A stretch of 39,734 nt of DNA from an uncultured bacterium (GTDB lineage Bacteria; Verrucomicrobiota; Kiritimatiellia; RFP12; UBA1067): positions 1-39,734 of the forward strand of contig CACYCL010000081.1 of assembly GCA_902772905.1 (NCBI GenBank), given 5' to 3'. Every line of letters starts with the position of its first letter. Positions within the stretch are counted from its first letter, which is position 1. The notes under the pieces were generated by a model. It made no database searches, was not told where the DNA came from, and worked only from the letters and a program-made list of their open reading frames with translations. Positions 25,182-33,241 of the stretch are shown one piece after another. Position numbers and translations under genes: made by a program.

Positions 25182-26098
25182 AGCGGGTTTTCATTGACGG
25201 GAGCGCGGGCACGACAGGGCTTCGCATCCGCGAACGGCTGGCAGGTCGCGGCGACTTGGAGCTGCTCGTTCTGCCTGAGTCCCTGCGCAAGGATGTCGCG
25301 GCTCGGCGTGACGCGTTGAATGCCGCAGATGTAGCGTTTCTTTGCTTGCCAGACGCAGCAGCGGTGGAAGCTGTTGCGCTCATTGAAAACTCCGATACCG
25401 TTGTGATCGACACGTCTACAGCGCATCGCACCGCCGACGGCTGGGAATATGGCTTTCCCGAGCTGGCAGGTCGCCGCGAACGCATAGCCGCGTCGAAGCG
25501 CATTGCGAATCCAGGTTGCCACGCGAGCGGATTCATAGCGCTTGTCGAGCCGCTTGTGCGTGCAGGACTGATAGCGCGAGAAGAAAAGCTTTGCGCCTTC
25601 TCGCTTACTGGATATTCTGGCGGCGGCAAGAAGATGATCGCCGACTACGGGGAAAGGGGGGCCGAGAATATCTATCTTGGAGGGCGTCAGTACGCGCTTG
25701 GGCAGTCGCACAAGCATCTTCCAGAGATGGTTAAGATATGCGGGCTTTCAAGCGCACCGTGCTTCTCTCCGATTGTTGTGCCGCACTATAGCGGCATGGA
25801 GGTTACGGTTCAGCTTTTCAATCGCGATTTGGCGGCGATCAAGGCCTGCTACAGCGACTACTACAAGTCATCGCTTGTTCGGTTTGTTGACGACGCGGCA
25901 GCTGTCGATAGCGGGTTCCTGTCGTCTGCTGCGCTTTCTGGCCGCGATGACATGGAAATTTCCGCCTATGGCAATGGCGAACGCGTTCTTCTCGTTTCGC
26001 GTTTTGACAATCTTGGGAAGGGCGCGTCTGGCGCGGCGATTCAGAACATGAACCTCGTTCTGGGCTGTGCGGAAGATGAAGGACTGGAGAGAATCTAA
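25178..26098 (+). CDS. argC: N-acetyl-gamma-glutamyl-phosphate reductase, type 2
   Basis: This 306-aa protein reduces N-acetyl-glutamyl-phosphate to the semialdehyde with NADPH, the third step of arginine synthesis. It opens with the nucleotide-binding DGSAGTTGLRIRERL, contains FLCLPDAAAV and IDTSTAHR, and has the catalytic cysteine in NPGCHASGF, followed by FSLTGYSGGGKKMI and VPHYSGMEVTVQLF. The shorter length and motif style match the type 2 ArgC subfamily. The start is ATG 25178, which overlaps the GMP synthase stop as ATGA; a GTG two codons earlier is less likely. Other arg genes are not in the window. Confidence 0.9.
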   Translation: MKRVFIDGSAGTTGLRIRERLAGRGDLELLVLPESLRKDVAARRDALNAADVAFLCLPDAAAVEAVALIENSDTVVIDTSTAHRTADGWEYGFPELAGRRERIAASKRIANPGCHASGFIALVEPLVRAGLIAREEKLCAFSLTGYSGGGKKMIADYGERGAENIYLGGRQYALGQSHKHLPEMVKICGLSSAPCFSPIVVPHYSGMEVTVQLFNRDLAAIKACYSDYYKSSLVRFVDDAAAVDSGFLSSAALSGRDDMEISAYGNGERVLLVSRFDNLGKGASGAAIQNMNLVLGCAEDEGLERI

Positions 26099-26116
26099 GT
26101 TGCAGGAGGAAAGACA

Positions 26117-27352
26117 ATGAAGAAACTGTTTGGCTTTTTGGGATTGACGGCGGCTATTGCTGGTTGCTGCACGGGCAACTGTCCAAAGGACTCGGGCACG
26201 ACGTTTGCGCGTGATGCGCTTCAGAAGTATGTCGATTCCGGTGAGCTTCCAGGGGCGGTGAACGTATTCTACAAGGACGGAGTCCAGGAAACGTGTTGCA
26301 TTGGCTATGCGGATGTTGACGCCAAACGCCCGATTACGCTGGACGATGTCTACATGCAATGCTCGCAGACGAAGGGATTCTGCGGCGTGACGATAGCCAT
26401 GCTTGTCGAAGAAGGCAAGATTTCGTTGGACGACCCAGTTTCCAGATATCTGCCTGAGTTCAATGAACTGTGGGTCGAAACCAGAAACGGCGACGGGACT
26501 AAGACGCTCACCAGGGCAAAGAACGTCCTCACGGTTCGCATGGTCATGAACCACACAGGTGGCTTCCCGTTTGAGCTTCCCAACTGCATTGCCATGGGTG
26601 GTTGGTCGCGACGCATGCCGCTCAGGAGCGTGGCGGCGACTGCTGCGTCACAGCCGATCGCGTTTGAGCCTGGTACAAAGTCTCAGTATTCAAATGTTGG
26701 CATTGACATTGGAGCGGCGATAGTTGAGGTTGTGACGGGAACGCGCTGGGAAACCTTCCTCAAGGAGCGTGTCCTTGATCCGCTTGACATGAAGGATACT
26801 GGCTTCTGGCCTTCCGATGAGCAGCTTGCGCACAAGATTGAGCTGTATGATGTCAAGGGAGGAGAACAGGCCAAATGGCGGAGTCAGGCGGATTGGATGC
26901 AGCGTCCGTACAATGATGACCGCGTGTTCTCGTCTGCCGGCGCTGGTCTATGGACGACGGCCCGCGACCAGCTCAGGTTTTACAAGATGCTCATGAACCT
27001 TGGTGTCGGCGAAAATGGAGTTCGCGTCCTCAAGGAGGATACGGTCAAGGCGATTCTCGCGACTTCCACGCGTCCTGTGGGCAAAACGACGGACGGCAAG
27101 AACTTTGGCGGCTATTCGCTTGGCCTGAACGCACCGGTCAAGGACAGCGACGACGCCTGGTTTGGGCATGGCGGCGCATGGAAGACCAACTGCTCCGTCA
27201 ATTGGCACAGGAAGGAGCTTAAGCTTTGGGTTGTGCAGCAGTGCGGAGATGTGCGTCCGTGGGAGAAGGCGCGAGGCGAGGCTTCCAACAAGTTCTTCAA
27301 GTACGTTGCCGACACTTCCGGCGTTGACGCCTACACCGGGCGTCTGAATTAA
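26117..27352 (+). CDS. class C beta-lactamase-like serine hydrolase lipoprotein
   Basis: The 411-aa protein has an SPII signal with lipobox AIAGC (Cys at about residue 17). A beta-lactamase/D-alanyl-D-alanine carboxypeptidase-like domain follows. All three active-site motifs of this fold are present: SxxK as SQTK (S83, K86), YxN as YSN (Y191) and HGG in FGHGGAWKT (H351). Members include esterases, DD-peptidases and D-aminopeptidases; real beta-lactamase activity is only one possibility. As a lipoprotein it sits in the periplasm or on the cell surface. AGGAGGAAAG precedes the ATG, 18 nt after argC, so it may share that transcript. Confidence 0.87.
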   Translation: MKKLFGFLGLTAAIAGCCTGNCPKDSGTTFARDALQKYVDSGELPGAVNVFYKDGVQETCCIGYADVDAKRPITLDDVYMQCSQTKGFCGVTIAMLVEEGKISLDDPVSRYLPEFNELWVETRNGDGTKTLTRAKNVLTVRMVMNHTGGFPFELPNCIAMGGWSRRMPLRSVAATAASQPIAFEPGTKSQYSNVGIDIGAAIVEVVTGTRWETFLKERVLDPLDMKDTGFWPSDEQLAHKIELYDVKGGEQAKWRSQADWMQRPYNDDRVFSSAGAGLWTTARDQLRFYKMLMNLGVGENGVRVLKEDTVKAILATSTRPVGKTTDGKNFGGYSLGLNAPVKDSDDAWFGHGGAWKTNCSVNWHRKELKLWVVQQCGDVRPWEKARGEASNKFFKYVADTSGVDAYTGRLN

Positions 27353-27480
27353 TGGCTGCGTTTTCCGACACCGCCAAGTCTTCGGCGTCGGAACTGCTGG
27401 TGTTGTAGGCGACAGGTGATGTCATGCAGAGCTATCGTATTCCGTGTTTGCGATAAGCTTGTGAAGGTGCTTGCCCAGAA

Positions 27481-27493
27481 TATGGTATAATAC
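27481..27493 (+). promoter_or_regulatory. extended -10 promoter of ruvB (leaderless)
   Basis: TATGGTATAATAC has TATAAT at 27486-27491 and no good -35. The ATG at 27500 is 8 nt after the -10, giving a leader of about 2 nt. The GGGG immediately before the ATG is too close to act as a ribosome binding site. Confidence 0.7.
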
Positions 27494-27499
27494 GTGGGG

Positions 27500-28516
27500 A
27501 TGAGGAGCGAAAGAAAGAGCGACGAACTGAATCGGTCGACCGCGTTTGACAACAAACTGCGGCCGACTGATTTTAGCGGATTTGTCGGGCAGGAGAAGAT
27601 ACGAGACAGGTTGATGCTGGCTGTGAAGGCGGCGAAGGAGCGTGGTGAAGCTCTTGACCATGTCCTTTTCTCAGGGCCGCCAGGTCTTGGCAAGACAACC
27701 CTTTCATACATTCTCGGTGATGCGATGGGCGCGAACGTCAAGACGACGTCCGGCCCCGTCATAACGAAGCCGGGCGATCTCGCGGGGCTTCTCACGTCGC
27801 TTGAGCCCGGCGATATTGTGTTCATCGACGAAATACACAGACTTGCGAAGACCGTCGAGGAATATCTGTACTCTGCGATGGAAGACTACGCAATCGACAT
27901 AGTGCTTGACCAGGGGCCGAACGCTCGTTCAGTGCGTCTTGACCTGCCGCGCTTCACGCTTGTCGGGGCGACTACTCGTATAGGTCTGATCGCTGCGCCG
28001 CTCAGGGCCAGGTTCGGTCTTGTCAACCGGCTGTCGTACTATGAGCCTGTGCATCTTGCTGAAATCGTGAAGCGTTCAGCCGCGAAGCTCGGCGTTGACA
28101 TAGACGATGCCGGAGCCCTTGAAATAGCGCGTCGCAGCCGCGGAACTCCTCGCATAGCTAACAACCTCCTGAGGCGTGTGCGCGACTACGCACAGGTCAA
28201 TGCCGGCAACTTCATAACGGGAGAGGTCGCAACTGCTTCTCTTTCGCTCCTGGAGATCGATCCGCATGGGCTTGACGAAATGGACCGACGCATCCTTGAG
28301 TCCATCTGTGCAAAGTTTGGCGGTGGACCAGTCGGGCTTTCCACGATAGCCGTTTCTGTTGGCGAAGAGCCGGACACTATTGAGGAGGCGTACGAACCGT
28401 TCCTCATAATGGAGGGCTACATGGAGCGCACGTCGAAAGGCCGGGTGGCCACGGAGCTGGCATGGAAGACGCTCGGGCTCTCCCCGCTTGCACGTCAGGG
28501 CGAACTCGGCATCTAG
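27500..28516 (+). CDS. ruvB: Holliday junction branch-migration ATPase RuvB
   Basis: This 338-aa AAA+ motor drives branch migration of Holliday junctions with RuvA. Motifs: [19 protein letters not shown], Walker [10 protein letters not shown], Walker [10 protein letters not shown], the sensor GATTRIGLI, and the C-terminal winged-helix segment that includes [16 protein letters not shown]. Length and order are standard. A GTG at 27494 would add two residues, but the ATG at 27500 fits the predicted transcription start better. RuvA and RuvC are not adjacent. Confidence 0.95.
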   Translation: MRSERKSDELNRSTAFDNKLRPTDFSGFVGQEKIRDRLMLAVKAAKERGEALDHVLFSGPPGLGKTTLSYILGDAMGANVKTTSGPVITKPGDLAGLLTSLEPGDIVFIDEIHRLAKTVEEYLYSAMEDYAIDIVLDQGPNARSVRLDLPRFTLVGATTRIGLIAAPLRARFGLVNRLSYYEPVHLAEIVKRSAAKLGVDIDDAGALEIARRSRGTPRIANNLLRRVRDYAQVNAGNFITGEVATASLSLLEIDPHGLDEMDRRILESICAKFGGGPVGLSTIAVSVGEEPDTIEEAYEPFLIMEGYMERTSKGRVATELAWKTLGLSPLARQGELGI

Positions 28517-28520
28517 ATAT

Positions 28521-28532
28521 TTGGTATAATAC
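28521..28532 (+). promoter_or_regulatory. extended -10 promoter of accD-accA
   Basis: TTGGTATAATAC has TATAAT at 28525-28530, and no clear -35 is present. The predicted leader is about 24 nt. It begins 4 nt after the ruvB stop codon, so there is no room for a terminator between ruvB and this unit. Confidence 0.75.
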
Positions 28533-28561
28533 AAGTCCACAAAAGACACGGATATAGAAAC

Positions 28562-29392
28562 ATGGCCTGGTTTGTAGAAAAGACTGAGAAGCCGAAGATA
28601 CCGCCGGCGAAGGCGCTTTGGGCGATATGCCCGAAGTGCAAGAGCCACTTTGAAAAAGCGGTTTGGAAGAAGAACAACTGCATCTGTCCAAAGTGCAACT
28701 ACCACGGGCGTCTCTCGGCGCGCGAGCGCATCGCGCAGACGTCCGACGATGGAACATTCGCAGAAGTGTTCCGTGCGGTAAGCTATTCTGACCATCTGGA
28801 GTTCCACGATGCGACGGGGCCGTACAAGGCGAAGGTCGAGGCGACTATAGCGAAGTCCGGAGAGACCGAGTCGGTTGTGATGGGAACTTGCAAAATAGAC
28901 GGGCACAAGGCAATGCTCGGCGTAATGGACTTTGCGTTCATGGGCGGCTCGCTTGGCACGGGCACCGGTGAGCGCATAGCGCGCGCATGCGAGCAGGCAA
29001 TCGCGGAGCGCCGTCCGCTTGTCCTGTTCAGCGCATCCGGCGGCGCCCGCATGCACGAGGGCATCCTCTCGCTCATGCAGATGGCCAAGACGTCTGCCGC
29101 GATTGCGCGCCTGAAGGAGGCGGGTCTTCCGTACATATCTGTTCTGACAGATCCTACGACTGGCGGCGTCAGCGCGAGCTATGCGATGCTTGGTGACATC
29201 AACATCACCGAGCCAAAGGCCCTCATCGGCTTCGCTGGGCGTCGCGTGATAGAGAACACTATCCACCAGAAACTGCCGGACGACTTCCAGTCGGCCGAGT
29301 ATCTGGAGGCGCACGGCTTCATAGACAAGATTGTCGAACGTGCCGAGATGAAGGGCTTTATCGCCAAGATGCTGGAGTATTGGGGGTTCTGA
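28562..29392 (+). CDS. accD: acetyl-CoA carboxylase carboxyltransferase subunit beta
   Basis: This 276-aa subunit, with AccA, transfers the carboxyl group from carboxybiotin to acetyl-CoA, the first step of fatty acid synthesis. It has the N-terminal zinc ribbon with C23, C26, C42 and C45 (same spacing as E. coli AccD). The carboxyltransferase core includes MDFAFMGGSLGTGTGERIARA, FSASGGARMHEGILSLMQMAK and TDPTTGGVSASYAMLGD. It ends just before accA (1 nt between stop and ATG), so the two subunits are made from one transcript at matched levels. The ribosome binding site is weak (ACGGAT). Confidence 0.95.
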   Translation: MAWFVEKTEKPKIPPAKALWAICPKCKSHFEKAVWKKNNCICPKCNYHGRLSARERIAQTSDDGTFAEVFRAVSYSDHLEFHDATGPYKAKVEATIAKSGETESVVMGTCKIDGHKAMLGVMDFAFMGGSLGTGTGERIARACEQAIAERRPLVLFSASGGARMHEGILSLMQMAKTSAAIARLKEAGLPYISVLTDPTTGGVSASYAMLGDINITEPKALIGFAGRRVIENTIHQKLPDDFQSAEYLEAHGFIDKIVERAEMKGFIAKMLEYWGF

Positions 29393-29393
29393 C

Positions 29394-30194
29394 ATGAAGA
29401 CTGCGATGGACTGTGTAAAGCTGGCGAGGGATCCGAAGCGGCCCCACCTTAAGGATTTCATCAGTATCATGTGCAGCGACTTTGTTGAGCTGCACGGCGA
29501 CAGGCTTGTGAACGACGACCGTGGGCTGATAGGCGGATTCGCCACAATTGACGGCGTAAAGGTTCTTGTTCTTGGCCACAACAAGGGCTCCACTATAGAG
29601 GAGAACATGACCGCAAACTTCGGCATGGCGAATCCCGACGGTTATCGCAAGGCAATGCGCCTTGCGAAACTCGCCGAGAAGTTCCATGTTCCGGTGGTGA
29701 CGTTTGTGGACACTCCTGGAGCGTATCCCGGTCGCGAGGCCGAGGAGCGTGGGCAGGCTGAGGCTATTGCAAAGTCGCTTGAGTTCTTTTCACGCCTGAA
29801 GACGCCAGTGGTAGTCGTTGTGACTGGCGAGGGCGGTTCCGGCGGTGCGCTTGCCATAGCGGTCGGAGATCGCGTGCTCATGATGGAGAATGCCGTTTAT
29901 TCGGTTATCTCTCCAGAAGGATGCGCGGGTATTCTCTGGCGCGACGGCGCGAAGGCTCCCGAGGCCGCCGAAGCGCTCAAGATAACGGCACCAGATCTCA
30001 AGAGGCTGGGCGTGATTGACGTTGTGGTGAAGGAGCCTGCTGGTGGCGCGCAGAAAAACCACAAGGTTGCCGCTGCGAATGTCAAGAAAGCGGTTCTGGC
30101 CGCTTTGAAGGAACTGAAGGACGTGCCTGCAGATGAACTGATTGAGGCGCGCTATGCCAAGTTTCGCGCAATGGGAAACTTTTTCAACTGCTAA
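29394..30194 (+). CDS. accA: acetyl-CoA carboxylase carboxyltransferase subunit alpha
   Basis: This 266-aa partner of AccD shows ELHGDRLVNDDRGLIGGFATI, VTFVDTPGAYPGREAEERGQ, TGEGGSGGALAIAVGD and SPEGCAGILWRD, all standard for AccA. It is about 50 residues shorter than E. coli AccA because the N-terminal helical extension is largely missing; similarly short forms exist in other bacteria, so this is not a sign of truncation. TGGGGGTT about 9 nt upstream is the ribosome binding site, inside the end of accD. Confidence 0.94.
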   Translation: MKTAMDCVKLARDPKRPHLKDFISIMCSDFVELHGDRLVNDDRGLIGGFATIDGVKVLVLGHNKGSTIEENMTANFGMANPDGYRKAMRLAKLAEKFHVPVVTFVDTPGAYPGREAEERGQAEAIAKSLEFFSRLKTPVVVVVTGEGGSGGALAIAVGDRVLMMENAVYSVISPEGCAGILWRDGAKAPEAAEALKITAPDLKRLGVIDVVVKEPAGGAQKNHKVAAANVKKAVLAALKELKDVPADELIEARYAKFRAMGNFFNC

Positions 30195-30204
30195 CGGTCG
30201 TTTC

Positions 30205-30217
30205 TGTGGTATAATAC
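30205..30217 (+). promoter_or_regulatory. extended -10 promoter of the coiled-coil gene (leaderless)
   Basis: TGTGGTATAATAC has TATAAT at 30210-30215 and no clear -35. The ATG at 30222 follows after only 6 nt, so the predicted transcript starts at the start codon itself. Confidence 0.72.
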
Positions 30218-30221
30218 GCTC

Positions 30222-31187
30222 ATGAACGTAAAGGTCCTGCTGATATTCAGTGTTTGCGCCGCTGTAATTGTCGGCGGAGTGAGCGTTGCATATGTAAGCG
30301 CACAGCGTGAAGCACAGGCGCGTGCCGAGGCTGAAGCCGAAACGTCGAGAGCTGATGCCGCCGCCGCTGAGGCGAGGAAGGCTGATCGCGAGGCCGCTGC
30401 TGCGGCGGAGAAGGCCCGGGCCGAATCTGAGAAGCGCAAGCAGCTTGAGGCCGAGCGCGATAAAGCGCAGATTGATCGCGACGCCGCAGCCGATGAAAAA
30501 GTCGCCGCAGCCGAGAACCGCAAGGCCAAGGAGGCCGAGTCTGCCAGGGCCAAGGCCGATGCCGAGGCTGAAGTCGCGAGGCGTGATGCCGCCAGGGCCA
30601 AGGCCGACGAGGCGCGTGAAGGGCGTCTGCGCGCAGCCAAGGTCGCGGAGGCAGAGGCGGCGAAGGCGCAGGCGGAGGCAGCCCGCCTTGCCATCGAGAA
30701 GGCCAAGGCCGACAAGGTCATGGCCGAGGCGAAGCTGCAGGAATTGCGCCGACTGGACCTTGAGGCCTTTGCGCGCGATCTGCTCGAACGCGAGCGCGAC
30801 GTCACCGAGCGCGAACAGGCCTTGCAGCCAGAAAAGACGATTGCCGATCTTTCGTGGGCCGGAGGAGACGAGGACTCTGTTATGGACGACAAGGGAAACG
30901 TCACGAAGAAGGTGAAAGCCGTATATCTACCTGAGAACGACCGTACTCTCCCGCGTGCCACTCGCATGCTGGCGAAAATGGAGCGCAATGCAAGGGAAGA
31001 TGCGTCCGCTGCGGCTGCCCGTGTACGGGACTCCGTTGTTTCCATGGTCGAGGGGCTTTACGTCGCTGCGCTCAGGGAGGATCGTGTCGTTGACGCCGAA
31101 TACTACAGAAGAACGCTGCGTTCTATGTATCCAGACTGGGAGTTCTCCATCACCGCCACGAATTCGACTGCGACTGTGGCTCAATAG
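30222..31187 (+). CDS. membrane-anchored coiled-coil protein (TolA-like layout)
   Basis: This 321-aa protein has one N-terminal membrane helix (about residues 4-26). A long Ala/Glu/Lys/Arg-rich segment follows (about 28-195) with heptad-like repeats such as ARAEAEAETSRADAAAAEA, which should form an extended helix or coiled coil in the periplasm. A C-terminal region (about 200-321) is mixed and ends in a short globular-looking part (EYYRRTLRSMYPDWEFSITA). The layout resembles TolA or other envelope-spanning proteins, but the C-terminal domain is not recognisably TolA. The gene has its own leaderless promoter. Low-complexity composition makes family assignment unsafe. Confidence 0.75.
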   Translation: MNVKVLLIFSVCAAVIVGGVSVAYVSAQREAQARAEAEAETSRADAAAAEARKADREAAAAAEKARAESEKRKQLEAERDKAQIDRDAAADEKVAAAENRKAKEAESARAKADAEAEVARRDAARAKADEAREGRLRAAKVAEAEAAKAQAEAARLAIEKAKADKVMAEAKLQELRRLDLEAFARDLLERERDVTEREQALQPEKTIADLSWAGGDEDSVMDDKGNVTKKVKAVYLPENDRTLPRATRMLAKMERNAREDASAAAARVRDSVVSMVEGLYVAALREDRVVDAEYYRRTLRSMYPDWEFSITATNSTATVAQ

Positions 31188-31199
31188 CATCATTGTGCA

Positions 31200-31751
31200 A
31201 TGGAAGTTTTTTCTACAGAAATCCCAGACGTAAAGATTATCGCCCCAGACATACACAGGGACGTGCGCGGCTATTTCGCCGAGACCTACAACGAGGCTCG
31301 CTACAATGCAGCGGGAATATCGGTTCGCTTTGTACAGGACAATGAAAGCAGTTCGTCGCGCGGCGTTCTCCGTGGGCTCCATTGGCAGGCGGGCGAACAT
31401 GCCCAGGCAAAGCTTGTGCGCGTTGTGCGCGGTGCAGTGTGGGATGTCGCTGTCGATATCCGCAAGGGTTCCCCGACATTTGGAAAGTCCGTAAGCTGCG
31501 AGTTGACTGCAGAGAACGGACGCCAGTTCTTCATACCGCGTGGTTTCGCGCATGGTTTCGTCGTGTTGGAGGATGACACGCTCTTCAGCTACAAATGCGA
31601 CAACCTGTATTGCAAGGAGTCAGAACGCGGGCTTCGCTTCAGCGATCCAGCGCTTGGCATCCGCTGGCCCTGGCCGGGCCGTGACTATCTTCTCTCCGAG
31701 AAGGACACGAAGCATCCGCTTCTTAACGAAATAGAACCATGGGAGGAATGA
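31200..31751 (+). CDS. rmlC: dTDP-4-dehydrorhamnose 3,5-epimerase
   Basis: This 183-aa cupin-fold enzyme epimerises dTDP-4-keto-6-deoxyglucose at C3 and C5 in dTDP-L-rhamnose synthesis. Conserved features are DVRGYFAETYNE, the catalytic histidine in RGVLRGLHWQ (H61, as E. coli H63), AVWDVAVDIRKGSPTFG and PRGFAHGFVVLEDDT. It acts on the product of the RmlB encoded at the end of the exopolysaccharide locus, so the pathway is split into two places. The ATG lies 12 nt after the coiled-coil gene stop and lacks a clear ribosome binding site. Confidence 0.93.
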   Translation: MEVFSTEIPDVKIIAPDIHRDVRGYFAETYNEARYNAAGISVRFVQDNESSSSRGVLRGLHWQAGEHAQAKLVRVVRGAVWDVAVDIRKGSPTFGKSVSCELTAENGRQFFIPRGFAHGFVVLEDDTLFSYKCDNLYCKESERGLRFSDPALGIRWPWPGRDYLLSEKDTKHPLLNEIEPWEE

Positions 31752-31753
31752 AA

Positions 31754-33241
31754 ATGACGGTAAAAGGATATGCTAAATACCTGCTCGTTATGGCTGGTCT
31801 TGGAGGGCTCCTGTACGGAGTGGATGTCGGTGTCATAGCCGCGGCGCTTCCATACATAGAGAAGACAGCGAAATATACTACGACGCAGCTTGGTTTCATT
31901 GTTGGCATGGTGCTATGGGGTTCTGTCATTTCATCGCTATTTGCGGGTCAGCTTGCGGAGTGGTTTGGACGCAAGAAGCTTATTATCGTTTCGGCCTTCT
32001 TCTTCACCTTGTCTATTCCCGTGATTTGCGCATCCGGCTGGTTTGAGGGCGGCAACTTCTGGCTGCTTACCTTCGGGCGTACGTTGCAGGGCGCATCGGC
32101 CGGGCTTGTCGGCGTAGTCGTGCCGATGTATCTTGCGGAGTGTCTCGACGCGGAGAGCCGCGGCAAGGGAACGGGAATGTTCCAGTTGCTTTTGACGATT
32201 GGCCTTGTGTTTGCGGCTGTCATTGGCCTTGTTGTCACCAAGCTTGTGGGTGCAGCCGTTCTCGGAGAGGGCGAGGTTGCCAGCCCGGAGAAGCTTGCTA
32301 GCTGGGTGAAGGCGTGGCAGACGATATTCTGGTGCTCGTCCATTCCTGGGCTCATCCTGTTCTTCGGCGCGTTCAAGCTCAAGGAGTCGCCGCGCTGGCT
32401 GTACAGGCGTGGACGCGAACAGGAGGCGCTTGCTTCTCTCGCCGCAAACAACGGGGCCGATCGCGCTGCGAGCATTCTTTCTGAGATGAAGGCGGCAGAT
32501 GAGGCTGAGGCGGCACAGAAGGCCGCCAACAAGGCTGCGACGGATACGCTCTTCCAGAAGAAGTACGTGATACCGTTCGTCCTTGCCGTCGTCATTCTGG
32601 CCTGCAACCAGACGACGGGCATAAACTCCGTTCTGAACTATACGGTTACGATCTTCCAGAAGACCGGCATGCAGGGTGTTTTCGCGAACTACTCCGACCT
32701 TGCTATCAAGCTCATGAACATGGTGATGACGATTGTCGCGTGTGCGCTTGTTGACAAGAAGGGGCGCAAGTTCCTGCTGAAGCTCGGCACGAGTGGGATT
32801 ATCGTTGGGCTTTGCGGCGTCGGCGCGATCTTCCTTGCGATTTCTAAGCAGTGGGTCGTGCCGTCGATGACCACAGGAGTTCTTGCTACTGTGTTCTTCT
32901 TCATGTTCATTGCATTCTATGCCGTCGGGCCTGGCGTTTGCGTGTGGCTTGCGCTCACGGAGCTTATGCCTACGCGAATTCGTGCGAATGGCATGGCGAT
33001 TGCGATGATCATAAACCAGGGCGTATCGGCGCTTATTGCAACGGTTTTCCCGAAGTGGTGTGAGGCCACGGGCGACAATGGTTCAGTGTTCTTCGTGCTT
33101 GCTGGTTTCACGGTTGTCTACTTCATTACCGCGGCATTTTTCCTGCCTGAGACCAAGGGCCGCACGCTTGAAGAGGTTGAGCAGTACTTCACCACTGGCA
33201 AAATGCCTGAACGGAAGGTGACGTCTTCGGCGAGCGTGTGA
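31754..33241 (+). CDS. MFS sugar transporter (sugar porter family)
   Basis: This 495-aa, 12-helix major facilitator has sugar-porter motifs: GGLLYGVDVGVIAAALPY in helix 1, GQLAEWFGRKKLI (the GRxGRR-type loop), the ESPRWLYRRGR motif after helix 6, the QTTGINSVLNY helix-7 signature that contacts the sugar in XylE/GalP, and the terminal PETKGRTLEEVE. It probably imports a mono- or disaccharide with protons. ATG 31754 is chosen because GGAGGA lies 6 nt upstream; ATGs at 31739 and 31748 overlap rmlC. Two genes for secreted glycosidase-like proteins follow, the first overlapping its stop. Confidence 0.9.
   Translation: MTVKGYAKYLLVMAGLGGLLYGVDVGVIAAALPYIEKTAKYTTTQLGFIVGMVLWGSVISSLFAGQLAEWFGRKKLIIVSAFFFTLSIPVICASGWFEGGNFWLLTFGRTLQGASAGLVGVVVPMYLAECLDAESRGKGTGMFQLLLTIGLVFAAVIGLVVTKLVGAAVLGEGEVASPEKLASWVKAWQTIFWCSSIPGLILFFGAFKLKESPRWLYRRGREQEALASLAANNGADRAASILSEMKAADEAEAAQKAANKAATDTLFQKKYVIPFVLAVVILACNQTTGINSVLNYTVTIFQKTGMQGVFANYSDLAIKLMNMVMTIVACALVDKKGRKFLLKLGTSGIIVGLCGVGAIFLAISKQWVVPSMTTGVLATVFFFMFIAFYAVGPGVCVWLALTELMPTRIRANGMAIAMIINQGVSALIATVFPKWCEATGDNGSVFFVLAGFTVVYFITAAFFLPETKGRTLEEVEQYFTTGKMPERKVTSSASV

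Noticed and set aside
26117..27352. Interpretation as an antibiotic-resistance beta-lactamase
   Set aside because: SxxK, YxN and HGG motifs are shared by many esterases and peptidases; the lipoprotein signal and lack of resistance context do not support a specific resistance role.
27353..27480. Hairpin around CCGAC...GTCGG after the serine hydrolase gene considered as terminator
   Set aside because: Imperfect stem and no T run; not enough for a terminator call.
28076..29626. 516-codon minus-strand open frame opposite ruvB and accDA
   Set aside because: Entirely covered by three certain plus-strand genes; antisense artefact of codon usage.
30191..31045. Ala/Ser-rich minus-strand frame opposite the coiled-coil gene
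   Set aside because: Low-complexity mirror of the Ala/Glu/Lys repeat; the plus strand has a promoter, start and membrane anchor.
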